DNA of 64,000 nucleotides, from assembly GCA_034096865.1 (NCBI GenBank), contig JAWQFJ010017247.1:10001-74000 (forward strand). Reading direction: 5' to 3'. The position numbers and the translations under genes are program-made. The stretch's first letter is position 1; the number at the start of each line of letters is the position of its first letter. Shown here piece after piece: positions 1-30,043 of this stretch. The notes under the pieces are model-generated. The model saw only the letters and a program-made list of their open reading frames with translations, did not search any database and was not told the DNA's origin. This stretch comes from Theodoxus fluviatilis (taxonomy: Eukaryota > Mollusca > Gastropoda > Cycloneritida > Neritidae).

Positions 1-205
1 AAAGAAAGAAGGAAGAAAGGAAGGAAGGAAGGATGGACAGACAGGCCAACAGAAAGACAGAAAGAAAGACAGAAAGAATGAAAATTGAACAAAAGAAAGT
101 CTGACAGAAAAATGACAAAGACAGAAAGAAAGATAGAAAAAAGAAAGATAGAAATGATGTTAAGAAAGATAAAACGACAGAGAGAGGGAAGACAAAGACG
201 GACAC
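1..205. repeat. AAAG/GAAAGACA purine-rich tract
   Basis: Imperfect AAAG, GGAA and AAAGACAG repeats fill the left edge up to the donor of the last visible ACADM exon. Open frames here are Lys/Arg-rich repeat translations and not genes. Confidence 0.85.
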
Positions 206-209
206 TGAC

Positions 210-17798
<17,589 letters not shown>

Positions 17799-18680
17799 GG
17801 TTGGTTCGTTCAAGATGGGATCGAGACGGGAAATGGGGCTAAGGTACAAAGGTCGGTTTGCAGTTTGCATAACCGAGAGGTCATATATATACGTTTGCAA
17901 ATGCAGGGAAAAGAAGTACTTCTGGTATAAAGGTATGACTTCATTATAGTACAAGGGGTTGCGACTTTAAGAACTATGGGTAATGGTAGTGTTTCGGCAT
18001 TATTTTTCAGTTTTCGATTAGTAAGCGTGCTGCTACAATACAGAGTTATCTCCCCTGAGCAAATGCATCCGTCTGCAAAGTTTTGTCTACATATGATACA
18101 TACATATATACATCGACATGACAGTCTTAAACACTGTTTAAGGGTACTTTGAAGAATTCTTGACAAAGTTATCAACATTTTTTCCTTTGTTTCATATTTA
18201 ATAAAAGTCTAAGAGACTGAAACGGAAGTGTATGCGTAGTCAAGACAAGCGGATAATTCAAAGTGAACGTGTTGAAGGTGCACTGTGAAATATTCCCCAC
18301 TGAGTGAAAGAAAACACCTATGCTTTGAACTGTTTAGACATCAAACTGGAGGACACGACATGGAGGTGTAGGACAAAAGTTTTTTTAAAGCACGATTCCT
18401 CTTTTGACATGAGTGATACCTTGATCGGCGTTTTACAAGGCCGCCCGGCCGTTCTAGGCCATATCCTAGTGCCGTGGTACACGCCAGAGATACAATGCGT
18501 ACCAGAATGAGTTATGAGTTACAGCTGGGAGGTCTGAAAATAAGGTGGAATAAAGTAGCCTGGGAAAACAGCACCACTGATTACCTTTCCGTAGTTGTTG
18601 TGCAGACCAGACGGGAGCCTGTTTTACTTCACGCACGATGAAGAGATGCGAGTTTGTGTTCAGTATTCCAACTGTTTCTC
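17799..18680. promoter_or_regulatory. Presumed ACADM 5' UTR and upstream region
   Basis: Placed only because it lies directly upstream of the ACADM start. It contains a GAGTTATCTCCCCTGAG motif at about 18042 of the type found at repeat ends in this window. No core promoter element was identified. Confidence 0.3.
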
Positions 18681-18689
18681 AAATTGTGG

Positions 18690-18790
18690 CCCCCTGTGTG
18701 TTGGGGGTCAGAATGGACCCACCGCGTCTCCCTACGCGATTCGTAAGAGGCGAATATCTTGGGACATAGTGATTTGATATGTGGTTACTC
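18690..18790 (-). repeat. Dispersed repeat copy B
   Basis: The reverse complement matches 10235-10300: CGCCTCTTACGAATCGCGTA, GGGAGACGCGGTGGGTCC, then TTCTGACCCCCAACACAC. Here the 28-bp segment is present once and has not expanded. Confidence 0.65.
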
Positions 18791-18814
18791 TTAAACTGCT
18801 CGTGATTATTGACT

Positions 18815-19545
18815 CACATGCGAAGCAAAAGTGAGTCTATGTACTCAGCCGTGTCGTCCGTCCGTCCGTCCGGGCGTAAAAAACTTAAACGTTGGATTTT
18901 TCTCGGAGACTATTAAGTCTATCGACACCAAATGTGGCATGATGGTGTATGATGACAAGGCCTCAAAAAACATACACAGTGACTTGACCTTGCTTTAAGG
19001 TCAAGGTCACAGGAGCCATAAATGTGGTCTCAAAAACAGTCATTTTTCACATTTTCCCAATTTTCTCCCACGTTATTGAGAATGGCGACCTTAGCTACAA
19101 GTGGTATATAGGTCAAAGCAAGCCCTATCTTTTGATACCAGTTTGGTTGACCTTGCTTCAAGGTCAAGGTCACAGGAGCTCTTCAAAGTTGGATTGTATA
19201 CATATTTTGAAGTGACCTTGACCCTGAACTATGGAAGATAACTGTTTCAAACTTAATAATTATGTGGGGCACATGTTATATTTTCATCATGAGACACATT
19301 TGTTCACATATCATCAAGGTCAAGGTCACTTTGACCCTTATGAAATGTGACCAAAATGGGGTAGTGAACCACTAAAAGTGACTATATCTCATGGTAGAAA
19401 GTGCCAATAAGCACCATTGTGCTTCCTATGTCTTGAATTAACAGCTTTGTGTTGCATGACCTTGGATGACCTTGACCTTGTATACATTCTTTACAATTAT
19501 GTACATCTATTTATATTTTATACTATTACTTTTGTCAGCAAATGT
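18815..19545 (+). repeat. Dispersed repeat rich in AGGTCA half-sites
   Basis: It begins near CACATGCGAAGCAAAAGTGA and a (CCGT)n stretch. It carries AAGGTCAAGGTCAC at about 18999, 19160 and 19316 and TGACCTTGACCTTG on the other strand near 19470. I know of similar repeats from mollusc genomes but cannot name the family. Confidence 0.6.
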
Positions 19546-19614
19546 TAAGGCCCTACATAACCAAATAAGGCTGACAGGCCCTTAAGCAAAACACATTCAT
19601 TCATGCATTCTTGT

Positions 19615-19748
19615 GGTGGTGGTGGTGTTGCTGCTGCTGCTTCTGACGACGTCGGAGACGATCGATGATGGTGATGGTGATGATGATGACGATGACGATA
19701 ATGATGATGACGACGACGACCGATTATTGTGACGACGACGACGACGAC

Positions 19749-19780
<32 letters not shown>

Positions 19781-19781
19781 C

Positions 19782-19841
<60 letters not shown>

Positions 19842-19870
19842 GATGATGATGATGATAATGATGACGATGT

Positions 19871-19950
<80 letters not shown>

Positions 19951-19970
19951 TTGATGATGATGATGTCCAC
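19615..19970. repeat. (GAC)n/(GAT)n trinucleotide array
   Basis: GAC repeats to about 19781, then GAT repeats to 19970 with few interruptions. It abuts the 5'-truncated LINE. Confidence 0.95.
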
Positions 19971-21866
19971 AAAACTGCTCTCGTCACCCCACTGTTGAAG
20001 AAACCTAACCTGGACCATAATGAGTTAAAAAACTTCCGGCCTGTTAGTAACTTGTCATTTGTTTCAAAACTGATAGAAAAGGTAGTTCTGTCTCAGCTCT
20101 CTGCTCACCTCACGTCCAACCAACTGTTTAACCCCCTACAATCTGCATATCGGCCTGGACACAGTACAGAAACAGCTTTAGTGAAAATTGTAAATGACCT
20201 TCTACGTGCTCTAGACAGAGGAGAAGTCTCTATTCTGGCGCTGCTCGATTTATCGGCAGCATTTGACACAATAGATCATGCTATTCTCATCAGCCGTCTT
20301 GAATTTGTGTTTGGCGTTAGCAGCTCTGCCTTGAACTGGTTTTCGTCGTACTTGTCCAACCGTACTCAGACTGTATCCATCAACAATAACACTTCTGATC
20401 CTACTCTGCTGCGCTATGGCGTGCCCCAAGGGTCGGTCTTAGGACCAGTTCTATTTGTTCTGTACACCACTCCTCTCGCAGATATCATGACTGCCCATTC
20501 GGTTCTTCATCATTCTTATGCAGATGATACGCAGGCGCAAAAGTCGGGTGATCCCAAGTGTTTCGACATTCTTATGCACTCAATGCAAGCGTGTGTCCTT
20601 GACGTGAAGTCATGGATGACATTCAATAAGCTGAAATTAAATGATGAGAAGACCGAGGCAATGGTTGCCTCTTCACCACGCATGTCTACCTCTGTCCAGC
20701 TCCCAGAGTCCATCACCATCGGCAATGCTACTGTCCCCTTTTCTAACACAGTGAAAAATCTAGGCGTTACGTTAGATTCCCACCTCACTATGCATGCACA
20801 GGTTCAGACCATCATTCGTTCTATGAACTTTGAGCTCCGTCCATCGGTTCAATCCGTCACTATCTCTCTGAGCAAGCGGCAAAGACCCTTGTCTCAGCGT
20901 TCATTCTATCCAAGCTAGATTATTGTAATGCTTTGCTTTATGGCTGTCCTGAGTATCTCATTGACAGGTTACAAAAACTGCAGAACAACGCCGCTCGCCT
21001 GATCTGTAAAGTCCGCAAATCTGAGCATATCACCCCCTACCTTCAGAAACTACACTGGCTCCGTGTTGAGGACCGTATCACTTACAAAATTGCATGCTTA
21101 TCTTTCAACGCATTCACACAGACAGGACCCGCATACCTCACAGCCCTCATAGACACTTACACGCCACGCAGAACACTTCGCTCTTCAGCAAACACCACCA
21201 CCCTCGTCCCTCGTAAAATGAAATCATCTTTTGGTGACCGCTCTTTCTTTGCCTCCGCTCCTCTCGTCTGGAACTCTCTCCCTGCTAATCTTCGTCTGTA
21301 TCCCTCTTCCGAGTCTGACTCTTTCCGCGCTGATCTAAAGACACACCTGTTCTCTCTTGCATACACATCTGCCAAATAGCCCCCCCCCCCCCCCCCCCCC
21401 CCTCCCACTGACCCCACCCGCTCAACTTCACAGCTCCCCGTACATATTCTCGTAATTGTATTTTGTAAATATTTTGTTTTGATTCACTTATCTCGTTTGT
21501 GTTTGCTTGCTTGTTTGTTCTCTTTATTTGCTTATTTCATTCTTGTTTAGATTGTCGATTGGTTGTCTGCTTGCTTGTTTATTTATTGTGTTGGTATGCC
21601 TGCTTGATTGTGTTGGATTATTTAGCCTGCTTGTTTGTTTATTTTTTCTTTTGTTGTTGCTTGCTTCAACAGTGTTTGATTATTCTGCCTGCTCGCTTGT
21701 TAATGTTATGTGTTTGTATGCTTGCTCTGATTGTATGTGATTTTGCTGCTAGTGTTGATTGCCTACGTAATTTGCTTGTATCTGATTGTCTGCTTGTGAT
21801 GTGTGAACGAGATTGTAAAGCGCTTAGAGCTCACTTGAGAATTAGCGCTATATAAATACCCATTAT
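19971..21866 (+). mobile_element. 5'-truncated L2/CR1-like LINE
   Basis: The copy starts inside the reverse transcriptase domain, fused to the GAT array. RT motifs in order are FRPVSNLSF, LLDLSAAFDTIDH, GVPQGSVLGPVLF and the catalytic HSYADDTQ (about 20510-20536). The ORF continues to 20918. A frameshift near 20838 moves the C-terminal part into the frame ending at 21379, which has the usual thumb/C-terminal segment ending near FRADLKTHLFSLAY. The 3' UTR has a C-run at 21380 and ends in TTGTAAAGCGCTTAGAGCTC and GCGCTATATAAAT, the tail I associate with L2-type LINEs, followed by GAT repeats. It is non-functional for lack of the endonuclease and because of the frameshift. Confidence 0.88.
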
Positions 21867-21867
21867 T

Positions 21868-22008
<141 letters not shown>

Positions 22009-22218
22009 AGAAAACACTGAAACACGAATTGCGCTTGCAATTTATTTTATTTTAAAACAGAAGAAAGGTCGAAATTCTTGCAGTAGTACTGTATTAGCTC
22101 CGTCGAGATTGAGTCAATCAGAGTTATCTTTTCCTACTTTTAGCAAAACAATGGCGCGTCGCTTACAAAATCTGTTAAAGACACGACTGTTTTTGGAGCA
22201 GAAAGTTTGTTGTTTCTA

Positions 22219-22442
22219 CAATGGTGACCTCCTGCTGTGTGAAGAACTGCCACAATAGGCATGACAGAGAGAAAGATCGACGTTTTTTGTCGTACCGCGT
22301 GTTGCAACGCGAAAACTGAAAAGGCAAGGAAATGCTGGATCTCACAACCCAAAGGCGCCGTGAGTGGATCGCTCAATTAAACCTGAAGTCACTCACTTTT
22401 GACACTAAGGCAGATCGATTTGTTTGTTCGGATCACTTTGTA
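22219..22442 (+). pseudogene. THAP zinc-finger exon with in-frame stop
   Basis: From ATG at 22219 the frame reads MVTSCCVKNCHNRHD, giving the C-x4-C half of a THAP zinc site. It reaches a TGA at 22315-22317 and continues in the same frame with TQRRREWIAQLNL and VCSDHFVNG, giving the invariant Trp and the C-x2-H half. A consensus-like donor (GGTGAG) follows at about 22447. THAP domains bind DNA and occur in host regulators and in P-element/Kolobok-type transposases. No further exon was recognised downstream. The stop makes this a probable pseudogene or transposon relic. Confidence 0.75.
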
Positions 22443-22449
22443 AATGGTG

Positions 22450-22772
22450 AGAATTTGTTATGTTTTGCGTTTTTTAATTAACAAATACTAGAAAAGACGG
22501 AAAGAGAGTATGCAGGACAAATTAATTTTGCAAACAATATAAAAGATGTAAACTTCAACATACACACCTAAAGACCACACAAAGAGAACAACAAAAATAG
22601 GTTGAAGCAACAAACATATGGCATTTGCCACTAACATATGTAAACAGGTACATGTACGTTTTGATGTGACTTTTCTGAAAATGGTCATTATCTTTGTATG
22701 CAGGATCTTTTATTGAAGCAGAGACAGTATAGTATACTATATATTATAGTGTCTCTGATTGAAGTAAACGCC
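22450..22772. other. AT-rich spacer without recognised feature
   Basis: Nothing recognisable apart from a short palindromic TATAGTATACTATATATTAT at 22728. Confidence 0.4.
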
Positions 22773-23180
<408 letters not shown>

Positions 23181-23184
23181 TTCG

Positions 23185-25850
23185 AGGTTGTTCGAGAAGG
23201 TGCTAAGACAAGGTGTTTAAAGAAGATGTTTAGAGAAGATGTTTAGAGAAGATGTTTAGAGAAGTCTTTTAGTCAAAGAGTTTAGAGAACGCATTTACAT
23301 ACGGCATTTAGAGAGGGTGTAGAGAGAATCTGTTAAAAAAATGTGTTTAAAGATGACGTTTAGAAAACGCATTTTGGGAAGAATTTTTTAGAAGGTGTTT
23401 AGAGAAGGTGTTTCAAGAAGGCGCTCTCAAATGGCGGTTAGAGAAGGTTTTTAGACAAGATGTTTATAGAAAGTGTTTAGAGAAGGTTTTTAGAGAAAGT
23501 GTTTTGATAAGGATTTTGGAGAAGGCATTTAGAAAAGGTGTTTATAAAATCGTTTAGAAAGGGCGTTTAGATAAGGCATTTTGAGAAAGTGTTTAGAGAA
23601 GGCGTTTAGAAAAGGTGTTGAGAGGAGACATTTATAAAAGGCGTTTAAAAACAGTGTATAGAGAAGGTTTTTAGAAAAAGTGTTTAAAATACGGCGTTTA
23701 GAAAAAAGTGTCAATAGAAGGCAATTAAAGAAAGTGCTTAGAGAAGGCGTTTACAACAGATGTTTGGAGAAGGTGTTTAGATAAGGAGTGTAGAAAATGT
23801 GTTTAGAAGAGGTGTTTAGAGAATTTGTTTAGAGAAAAGGTTTAGAGAAGACAATTATATAAGTAAGGTGTTTAGAGAAGCTGCTCAGATAAGATGTTTA
23901 AAAAAAGTTGAGATAAGTAAGCTGTTTTGAGAAGGCGGTTGGAGAAGATGCTTGGAGAAGATGTTTAGAAAAGGTGTTTAGAAAGACGTTTAGAAAGGGT
24001 GTTTATAGAAGGTGTTTATAGAAGGCGTTTCGAAAGTCTGTTTAGAGCAGGTTTTAGAGGTGTTTAGAGAAAATGTTTTAGAGAAGGCTTTTAGAAAGGT
24101 GTTTAGAGAAGGTATTTAAAGAAGGCGTTCAGAGAAGGAAATAAGAGAAGGTGTTTAGAGAAAACGTTCAAAAAAGTCTTTTAGTGAATGCGTTTAGAGA
24201 AGGTGTGTAGAGAAGAACTGTAGGGATGGTGTTTAAAGAAGGTGTTTAGAAAAGACGTTTAGAGAAGATGTTTAGAGAGGGTGTTGAGAGAAAGCTTTTA
24301 GAAATGGTATGTAGAGAGGATGTTTTGAGAAGATGTTTTAAGAAGGTGTTTAGAGAAGGTGTTTAGAACTGGTGTTTAGAGAGGATATAAAGAGAAGGTT
24401 TTTAGAGAAGGGTATTCATAGAAAGTGTTTTAAAAAGTAAGGTGTTTAGAGAAGGTTTTAGAGAGGGTGTTTAGTGTAGCCGCTTAGAGGAGGTGTTTAG
24501 AGAAGGTGTTTAGAGAAAGTGCTTAGAGAAGATGTTCAGAGAATGTGTTTAGAAAGGGTGCTTAGAGAAAGTGTACACAAAAGTAAGGTGTTTAGATAAA
24601 TGTTTAGATGATTCGTTTAGATAAGTTGTTTAGAGAAGGCATTTAGACAAGGTATTAAGAAAATGTCCTTAGATAGGTTAAAAAAAGAGAAGGAATTAGG
24701 ATGAGGTATTAAGATTCATAAGGTATTTAGAAACAGTTTTTAGAAAATATGTTTAGAGAAGTTGTTTAGAGAAGGCGTTTACAGAAAATATTTAGAAAAT
24801 GCGTTTAGAGAAGGTGTTTAGAGAAGCTGTTTAGAGATGGTGTTTGGAGAAGGTGTTCAGAAAAGGTGTTTAGAGAAGGTGTTTAGAGAAGAAGTTATGA
24901 TGAGGTATTTAAACAAGTAAGGCGTTAAATGTGTTTAGAGAAAGCCTATGGAGAAGGTGTTTAGAGACGGCGTTTAGAGAAGGCGTTCACAGAATTTATT
25001 TTCAGCAGTGCTTAGAGACGGAGTTAAGATGACGCGTTAGATAAGCAAGGTGTTGGAGAAGGTGTTTAGAGAAGGTATTTAGAGAACGTGTTCAGAGATG
25101 GTGTTTACAAAACGTGTTTAGAGAAGCTGTTTAAAGAAGGTGTTTAGAGTTTGTATTAAGAGAAAGTGTTTAGAGAAGGTGTTTAGAGAAGACGTTCAGA
25201 TAAGGTGTTTAGAGAAGCTATTTAGAAACGGTGTTTAGAAAATCTGTTTAGAGAAAGTGTTTTTATTAAGTAAGGTGTTTAGAGAAAGTGTGTGAAGGAG
25301 GTGTTCAGAGGAGGTGTTTAGATAATGTGTTAAAAAGAAAACCTTTAGAGAAGGTGTTTATAGAAGGTATTTAGATAAAGTGTTTAGATAAAGTGTTTAA
25401 ATAAGTAAGGTGCTTAGAGAAGATGTTTAGAAAAGGTGTTTAGAGAAGATGCTAAAAAGGTAAGGTGTTTAGAGAAGGTTTTAGAGAAGGTGTTTAGGTA
25501 AAGCATTTAGAGAAGGTGTTAAAAGAATGTGTTTAGAGAAGGGGTTTAAAGAAGGTGTTTAGAGAAAGTGTTTGTGTTTAGAGAAGGTGTTCAGAAAAGG
25601 TATTTAAGGAATGTGTTCAGAGAAAATCTTAGAAATCGTTAGACAGGGAGTTAAGAAAACGTGTTTAATGAAGACGTTTAGAGAAGGCTCATACAGATGG
25701 TCTTTTATGAAGTTTTAAAGATGTGTTTAGAGAAGGTATTTATAAAAGGTGTACAGAGAAGATGTTGAGAGAAACTGTTGGAGAAGGTATGTAGAGAAGG
25801 TATTTACAAAAGGTGTTTAGATACTTTTTTAAAGCAAAAGTGTTTAGAGA
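23185..25850. repeat. 13-bp satellite array, copy A
   Basis: About 200 degenerate copies of GAAGGTGTTTAGA (phase drifts; many 12-14 bp variants, and occasional AAGTAA inserts such as TAAGTAAGGTGTTTAGAG). It lies at the left end of the duplicated block. No long open frame and no internal gene. Confidence 0.94.
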
Positions 25851-26815
25851 AAACCTGGTAGGAAGTACAACTCTGAGTGAGTGCTGTAGTGTCTTTGTTG
25901 CCTGGACATGTTGATTTTCATTCTTTCCTTTCTGTGTAATATTCTTTCTTTCATTCCGCCTGCCTGCCTGCCTCTCTGCCTGCCTGCTTGTCTGCCTACC
26001 TGCCTGCCTGTTTGTCTGTCTGTCTAACCAACCTTCTCTCTTTTCGTCTGTCTGGGAGATTATGATTCTTGAAGGGGGGTGGGGGGATAATGTGACTTGG
26101 CTCATTCATAAAACACAGCAAAATCTCAAATAATAATACTTTTAATACTAATTAAAGTAGATATCGTCAATTAAATATCTACTAGTACTCAGAATACTAA
26201 TGATGGAATATAGTTCAAATGTGGCGAACTTTTGCAGAAGTGAAAAGGAAAGAAAGTCAACTTATGGAGTACTCACGAGTTCCAGTGTTCAAAAACAGTC
26301 AAATCGATTCCAACGACGAAGTTTCTTCCTCACCAAAATATTGCAGTTGAACCACTCACTCAAATAACACTCTCTCACACGAGACTAATTCGTGAGGTGA
26401 AAGATAAAGGCCATTGATGAACAAATCACACACGTGCTTCAGAGAACAAAATCTCTGGAACGTTTCACCATGAACACAAAGGACGAAATTCGAGGCAGTC
26501 TTGGTGTCAGCTCTCCAACCAAACTCTGAGGGCAAATTGTCAGCAATCTTCTGGGCTTTTTCTTAACAGGGAAAACGTTCTTAAATCACCAACTCTTCGA
26601 GGGCAACTGGGGAACTCGAAGCCAATATTTAACGTGTTGGTAAAGTTATTCAACACGGAGTCAATGTACGTCTTTCCACGATGATAACCTGGCGTGATCT
26701 GAGTTTTAGTCGCTTGCACATTCTCTCCTTAACTCAAGCTGCCTAATCACTTACAAGCACGTAGTTGGCCACTTACGTCACTGTGACCTGACCGCATTCC
26801 TTACATAACAGGGCA
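25851..26815. other. Non-satellite part of the duplicated block
   Basis: It has (CTGC/CTGT)n at 25960-26025 and otherwise unrecognised sequence. It is repeated at 58190-59165, with an 18-bp segment extra and a 15-bp segment missing in copy B. Confidence 0.6.
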
Positions 26816-26817
26816 AT

Positions 26818-26853
26818 TCACAGTCTGTCTGTCTGTCTGTCTATCTTCCTGCT

Positions 26854-26885
<32 letters not shown>

Positions 26886-26892
26886 TGTCTGT

Positions 26893-26953
<61 letters not shown>

Positions 26954-27030
26954 TGTCTGTCTGTCTGTCTGTCTATCTTCCTGCCTGCCTGCCTGCATGC
27001 CTGCCTGCCTGCCTGTCTGTCTGTCTGAAT
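26818..27030. repeat. (CTGC)n/(CTGT)n array
   Basis: Alternating CTGT and CTGC blocks with CTATCTTC interruptions. The counterpart at 59172-59400 has a different block order. Confidence 0.95.
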
Positions 27031-27251
27031 GTCTGTCTCTTTTTGTTTGTCCGCCTGGCTGTCCCTTTTTCTTTCGTTCTTTCCTTTTCTGTCTTCTTTT
27101 CCTCTCTTTGCTTTTTCTTTCTTTCTCTGCTTTTTCATTTTCTCTGCTTTTTCTTTCTCTTAGCTATTTTTATCTGTCTTTTTCTTTCTCAATGGTTTTA
27201 TTTTGTCTCTCTGCTTTTTTCTTTTACCCTGCATTTTTCGTTCTCTCGTAA

Positions 27252-27298
27252 ACACCTCTCTCTCACTCTCTCTCTCACACTCTCTCTCTTTCTCTCTC

Positions 27299-27337
<39 letters not shown>

Positions 27338-27480
27338 CTCTCTCCTCCCTCACTCTCTTTCCTCTCTCTCTCTCTTTCCTCTCTCTCTCTATCTCTCTCT
27401 ATCTCTCCCTCTTTATCTTTCTCTCTCTCTCTTTCTCTCTTTCTCTCCTCTTTCTCTTTCTCTCTCCGTCTCTGTCTCTG

Positions 27481-27542
<62 letters not shown>
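27252..27542. repeat. (CT)n tract
   Basis: Interrupted CT repeat directly before the LINE ORF1-like segment; the counterpart is at 59622-59904. Confidence 0.95.
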
Positions 27543-27545
<3 letters not shown>

Positions 27546-27547
<2 letters not shown>

Positions 27548-27950
27548 AGCAAGAAGTTACCATTGAAGACTGCAAGGAGGTTCTCCGGCGGATGATGGGA
27601 CGAGTGGTTGATAGAGTATACGATTGCCAGCACAGCTTAGGCCTACAAGACGTGCGAGACGAAGTTGCCATCGCTGCTGCTCCTCGACCTGGCCAGGACG
27701 CGAACACGATCATCAGACACTACAGGGGTGGTCGTCCCTGCCATCGGGAGCTCCTGGTTCCCCATCCTCATCTCATGCCCCTGCTCCACCAGCTGATGAC
27801 CCCAACATCGTCCCGATTCCTGACCGCATGCGACCGACATTGAGACGGCGTGCAAGGAAGGATGACGACACAGACCAACCTCGTGGGCGAAGTGTGCATG
27901 CAGTAGCCGAGCAACAGACAGCACGAACTGCACGAACTGCCCGAAAGTAG
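27546..27950 (+). pseudogene. LINE ORF1-like fragment, copy A
   Basis: One frame begins PEQEVTIEDCKEVLRRMMGR and another ends in a basic Arg/Thr-rich tail (TLRRRARKDDDTDQPRGR); the frame shifts near 27700-27780. Its position before the endonuclease suggests ORF1, but I recognise no domain. Confidence 0.4.
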
Positions 27951-28147
27951 TGCCACAGATGGTGTTGATTGTTCGTGCATTGCAAACTTTCCACAACTGG
28001 TTTCCAGTTTTGTTGACACACGCGCATTTTAGTTACTGTTTCGTGTCACTTTGTTTTTCATTGTAATGTGCCGGCAGGTCTGCACAATGCCATTTTCATT
28101 CGTTCTCTCTCTTTCTTTCTCTTTCTCTCCTCTATCTCTTTCTCTCA

Positions 28148-28196
<49 letters not shown>

Positions 28197-28317
28197 CAAC
28201 AGCGTGACCGTGTCCAGACTCGCTCTATGACGAGGTCAGGGATCGAAGGCTCCACCTAGCGGTCAGGTCAAGGTACTGTCACAAGTGCTTACTTATTTGC
28301 ACGTTCCTTCCGTTTTC

Positions 28318-29410
28318 TTTCTTGGAATGTTAATGGCATTTTGTCTCAGTTGGATGATCATGATTTTCTGCCATACATAATGGAATTTGATTTTGTTGTT
28401 CTTGTCGAGACTTTTGCTGATTATATAGACAATAGCAAATTCGAGGGATACAAATGTTTTATATCACCAGCTTGTAAATTGTCAGAGAGAGGCCGAAGAT
28501 CGGGCGATGTAATTTGTCTCGCTAGGGAGAGGGTTGTTGAATTTGTTGAATCTTTAGACTGTGCCTTTGATAACACGCTTGCCTTCTAACTAAGTAGACA
28601 TCTATTTTCAACGGATAAGGATATTCTTGCACTCTGTGTTTACGTCCCGCCCACAAGATAGCCTTATTATAACCTTGTTGAAGAAAATAATGGCATATTT
28701 ATCATTGAAAAGTGTCTAGAACACTTGATAGGTGCCCATGATGATTTTTCCCTGATTATCTGTGGAGACTTTAATGCCCATACAGGGAACTGCTGTATTA
28801 AAAATGTTGAAGGATTGTTTGATCTTAGATGTGACATGTTTACAAACCTTGAGTCGCAGGATGTCATTGTTAACGATTACGGGCATGCATTGTTATCTGT
28901 TTGCTCGGGAAATGATCTATGTATATTAAATGGTTCAATACCAGGTGATACATCTGGCAATTTTACGTATTTCCAGTACGGAAAATAGTGTAATCGACTA
29001 TTATTTGTTCTCAAAAGATTTGTTGTTGTTGTGTCAAGATTTGAGTGTGAAAGAAAGCACTTCGATGGCGCATTTATGTTTGGAAATAAGTTTTGAGAGC
29101 AAGGCTGACATAGTAAGACACTTTTTATTGTAAACAGAATAATGTGGGATGCTAGTATGAGAGATGTGTTCAATAGACATTTACAGAGTAATTCGAGAAC
29201 AATTAGACAGATGTTTCCCTGTTGATATCAATGTAAACACAATAGCAGAAGCCATTACTGATTGCTATGTACAGGCGGCAGAACCTTTAAGAAAAACGTT
29301 TGTGTGTGGGGTCAAGCATTATGGTCATGCTTGGTTTGACAAAGAATGTTACACTGCAAAAAGCAAATTGCGTTCACTTTTGCGTAAATATACCCATACA
29401 TTGACAATTT
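28318..29410 (+). pseudogene. LINE AP-endonuclease remnant, copy A
   Basis: The frame gives FSWNVNGILSQLDDHDFL and VVLVETFADY (28318-28420), then ICGDFNAHTGNC near 28758-28793, all typical of the endonuclease/exonuclease/phosphatase fold of non-LTR elements. Stops at 28588 and 28660 and a frameshift near 28980 break it. The linker HAWFDKECYTAKSKLRSLLR follows before the foreign insert. Confidence 0.8.
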
Positions 29411-29447
29411 ATCCCTCCAGGTTTACTGGAGGTCCTACAGACTTTAT

Positions 29448-29464
29448 CTGTCTGTCTGTCTGTG

Positions 29465-29529
<65 letters not shown>

Positions 29530-29545
29530 GCCTGTGTGTCTGTCT
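29448..29545. repeat. (CTGT)n array
   Basis: About 23 CTGT repeats with GTGT interruptions; shorter and rearranged in copy B (61253-61347). Confidence 0.95.
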
Positions 29546-29550
29546 GCCTG

Positions 29551-29978
29551 TACCGACTTAACGGCTGATTTCTCAAAACCTACTGGACGGATTTCACTGA
29601 CATTTTGCACACTTACTAGAAGTTGGGTCCGATTGAATGTATCAAATTTTCATAATCGAGGCTTGAAGAGAAAGTAGTTTTTTAAGGTCGTAAACTCGAA
29701 AGCGCCTCCCTAACTAGTCGATTGATGGAATGGCGAAATTGCGAAATGTGTGACGTCATCAATACCGTGACGTAATTTATTGTGTATCTCTGCCTGTCAA
29801 GCCCGACTTAACGGCTGATATCTCAAAAACTGCTAAAAGGATGTCCTTGATGTTTTGCACACTTACTGGAAGTTAGGTCCGATTGAATGTGTCAAATTTT
29901 CAGAATCGAGGTTTGAAAAGAAACTGATTTATTTAGGTCGTAAACACGAAAGCACCCCCCTAAATAGTCAATTGATGT
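29551..29978 (+). repeat. Pair of direct repeats spaced exactly 250 bp
   Basis: Two related segments of about 180 bp start at 29551 and 29801 with CGACTTAACGGCTGAT and end in TAGTCGATTGATGG or TAGTCAATTGATGT. They share TTTTGCACACTTACT and GTCCGATTGAATGT. The pair is repeated at 61348 and 61598. Confidence 0.85.
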
Positions 29979-30043
29979 AAGAGCCTAATCGAGTCAAACA
30001 GAGTTATCTTTTCCTGAGTTCAGTTCAGTTCAGTTCAGTCAAA

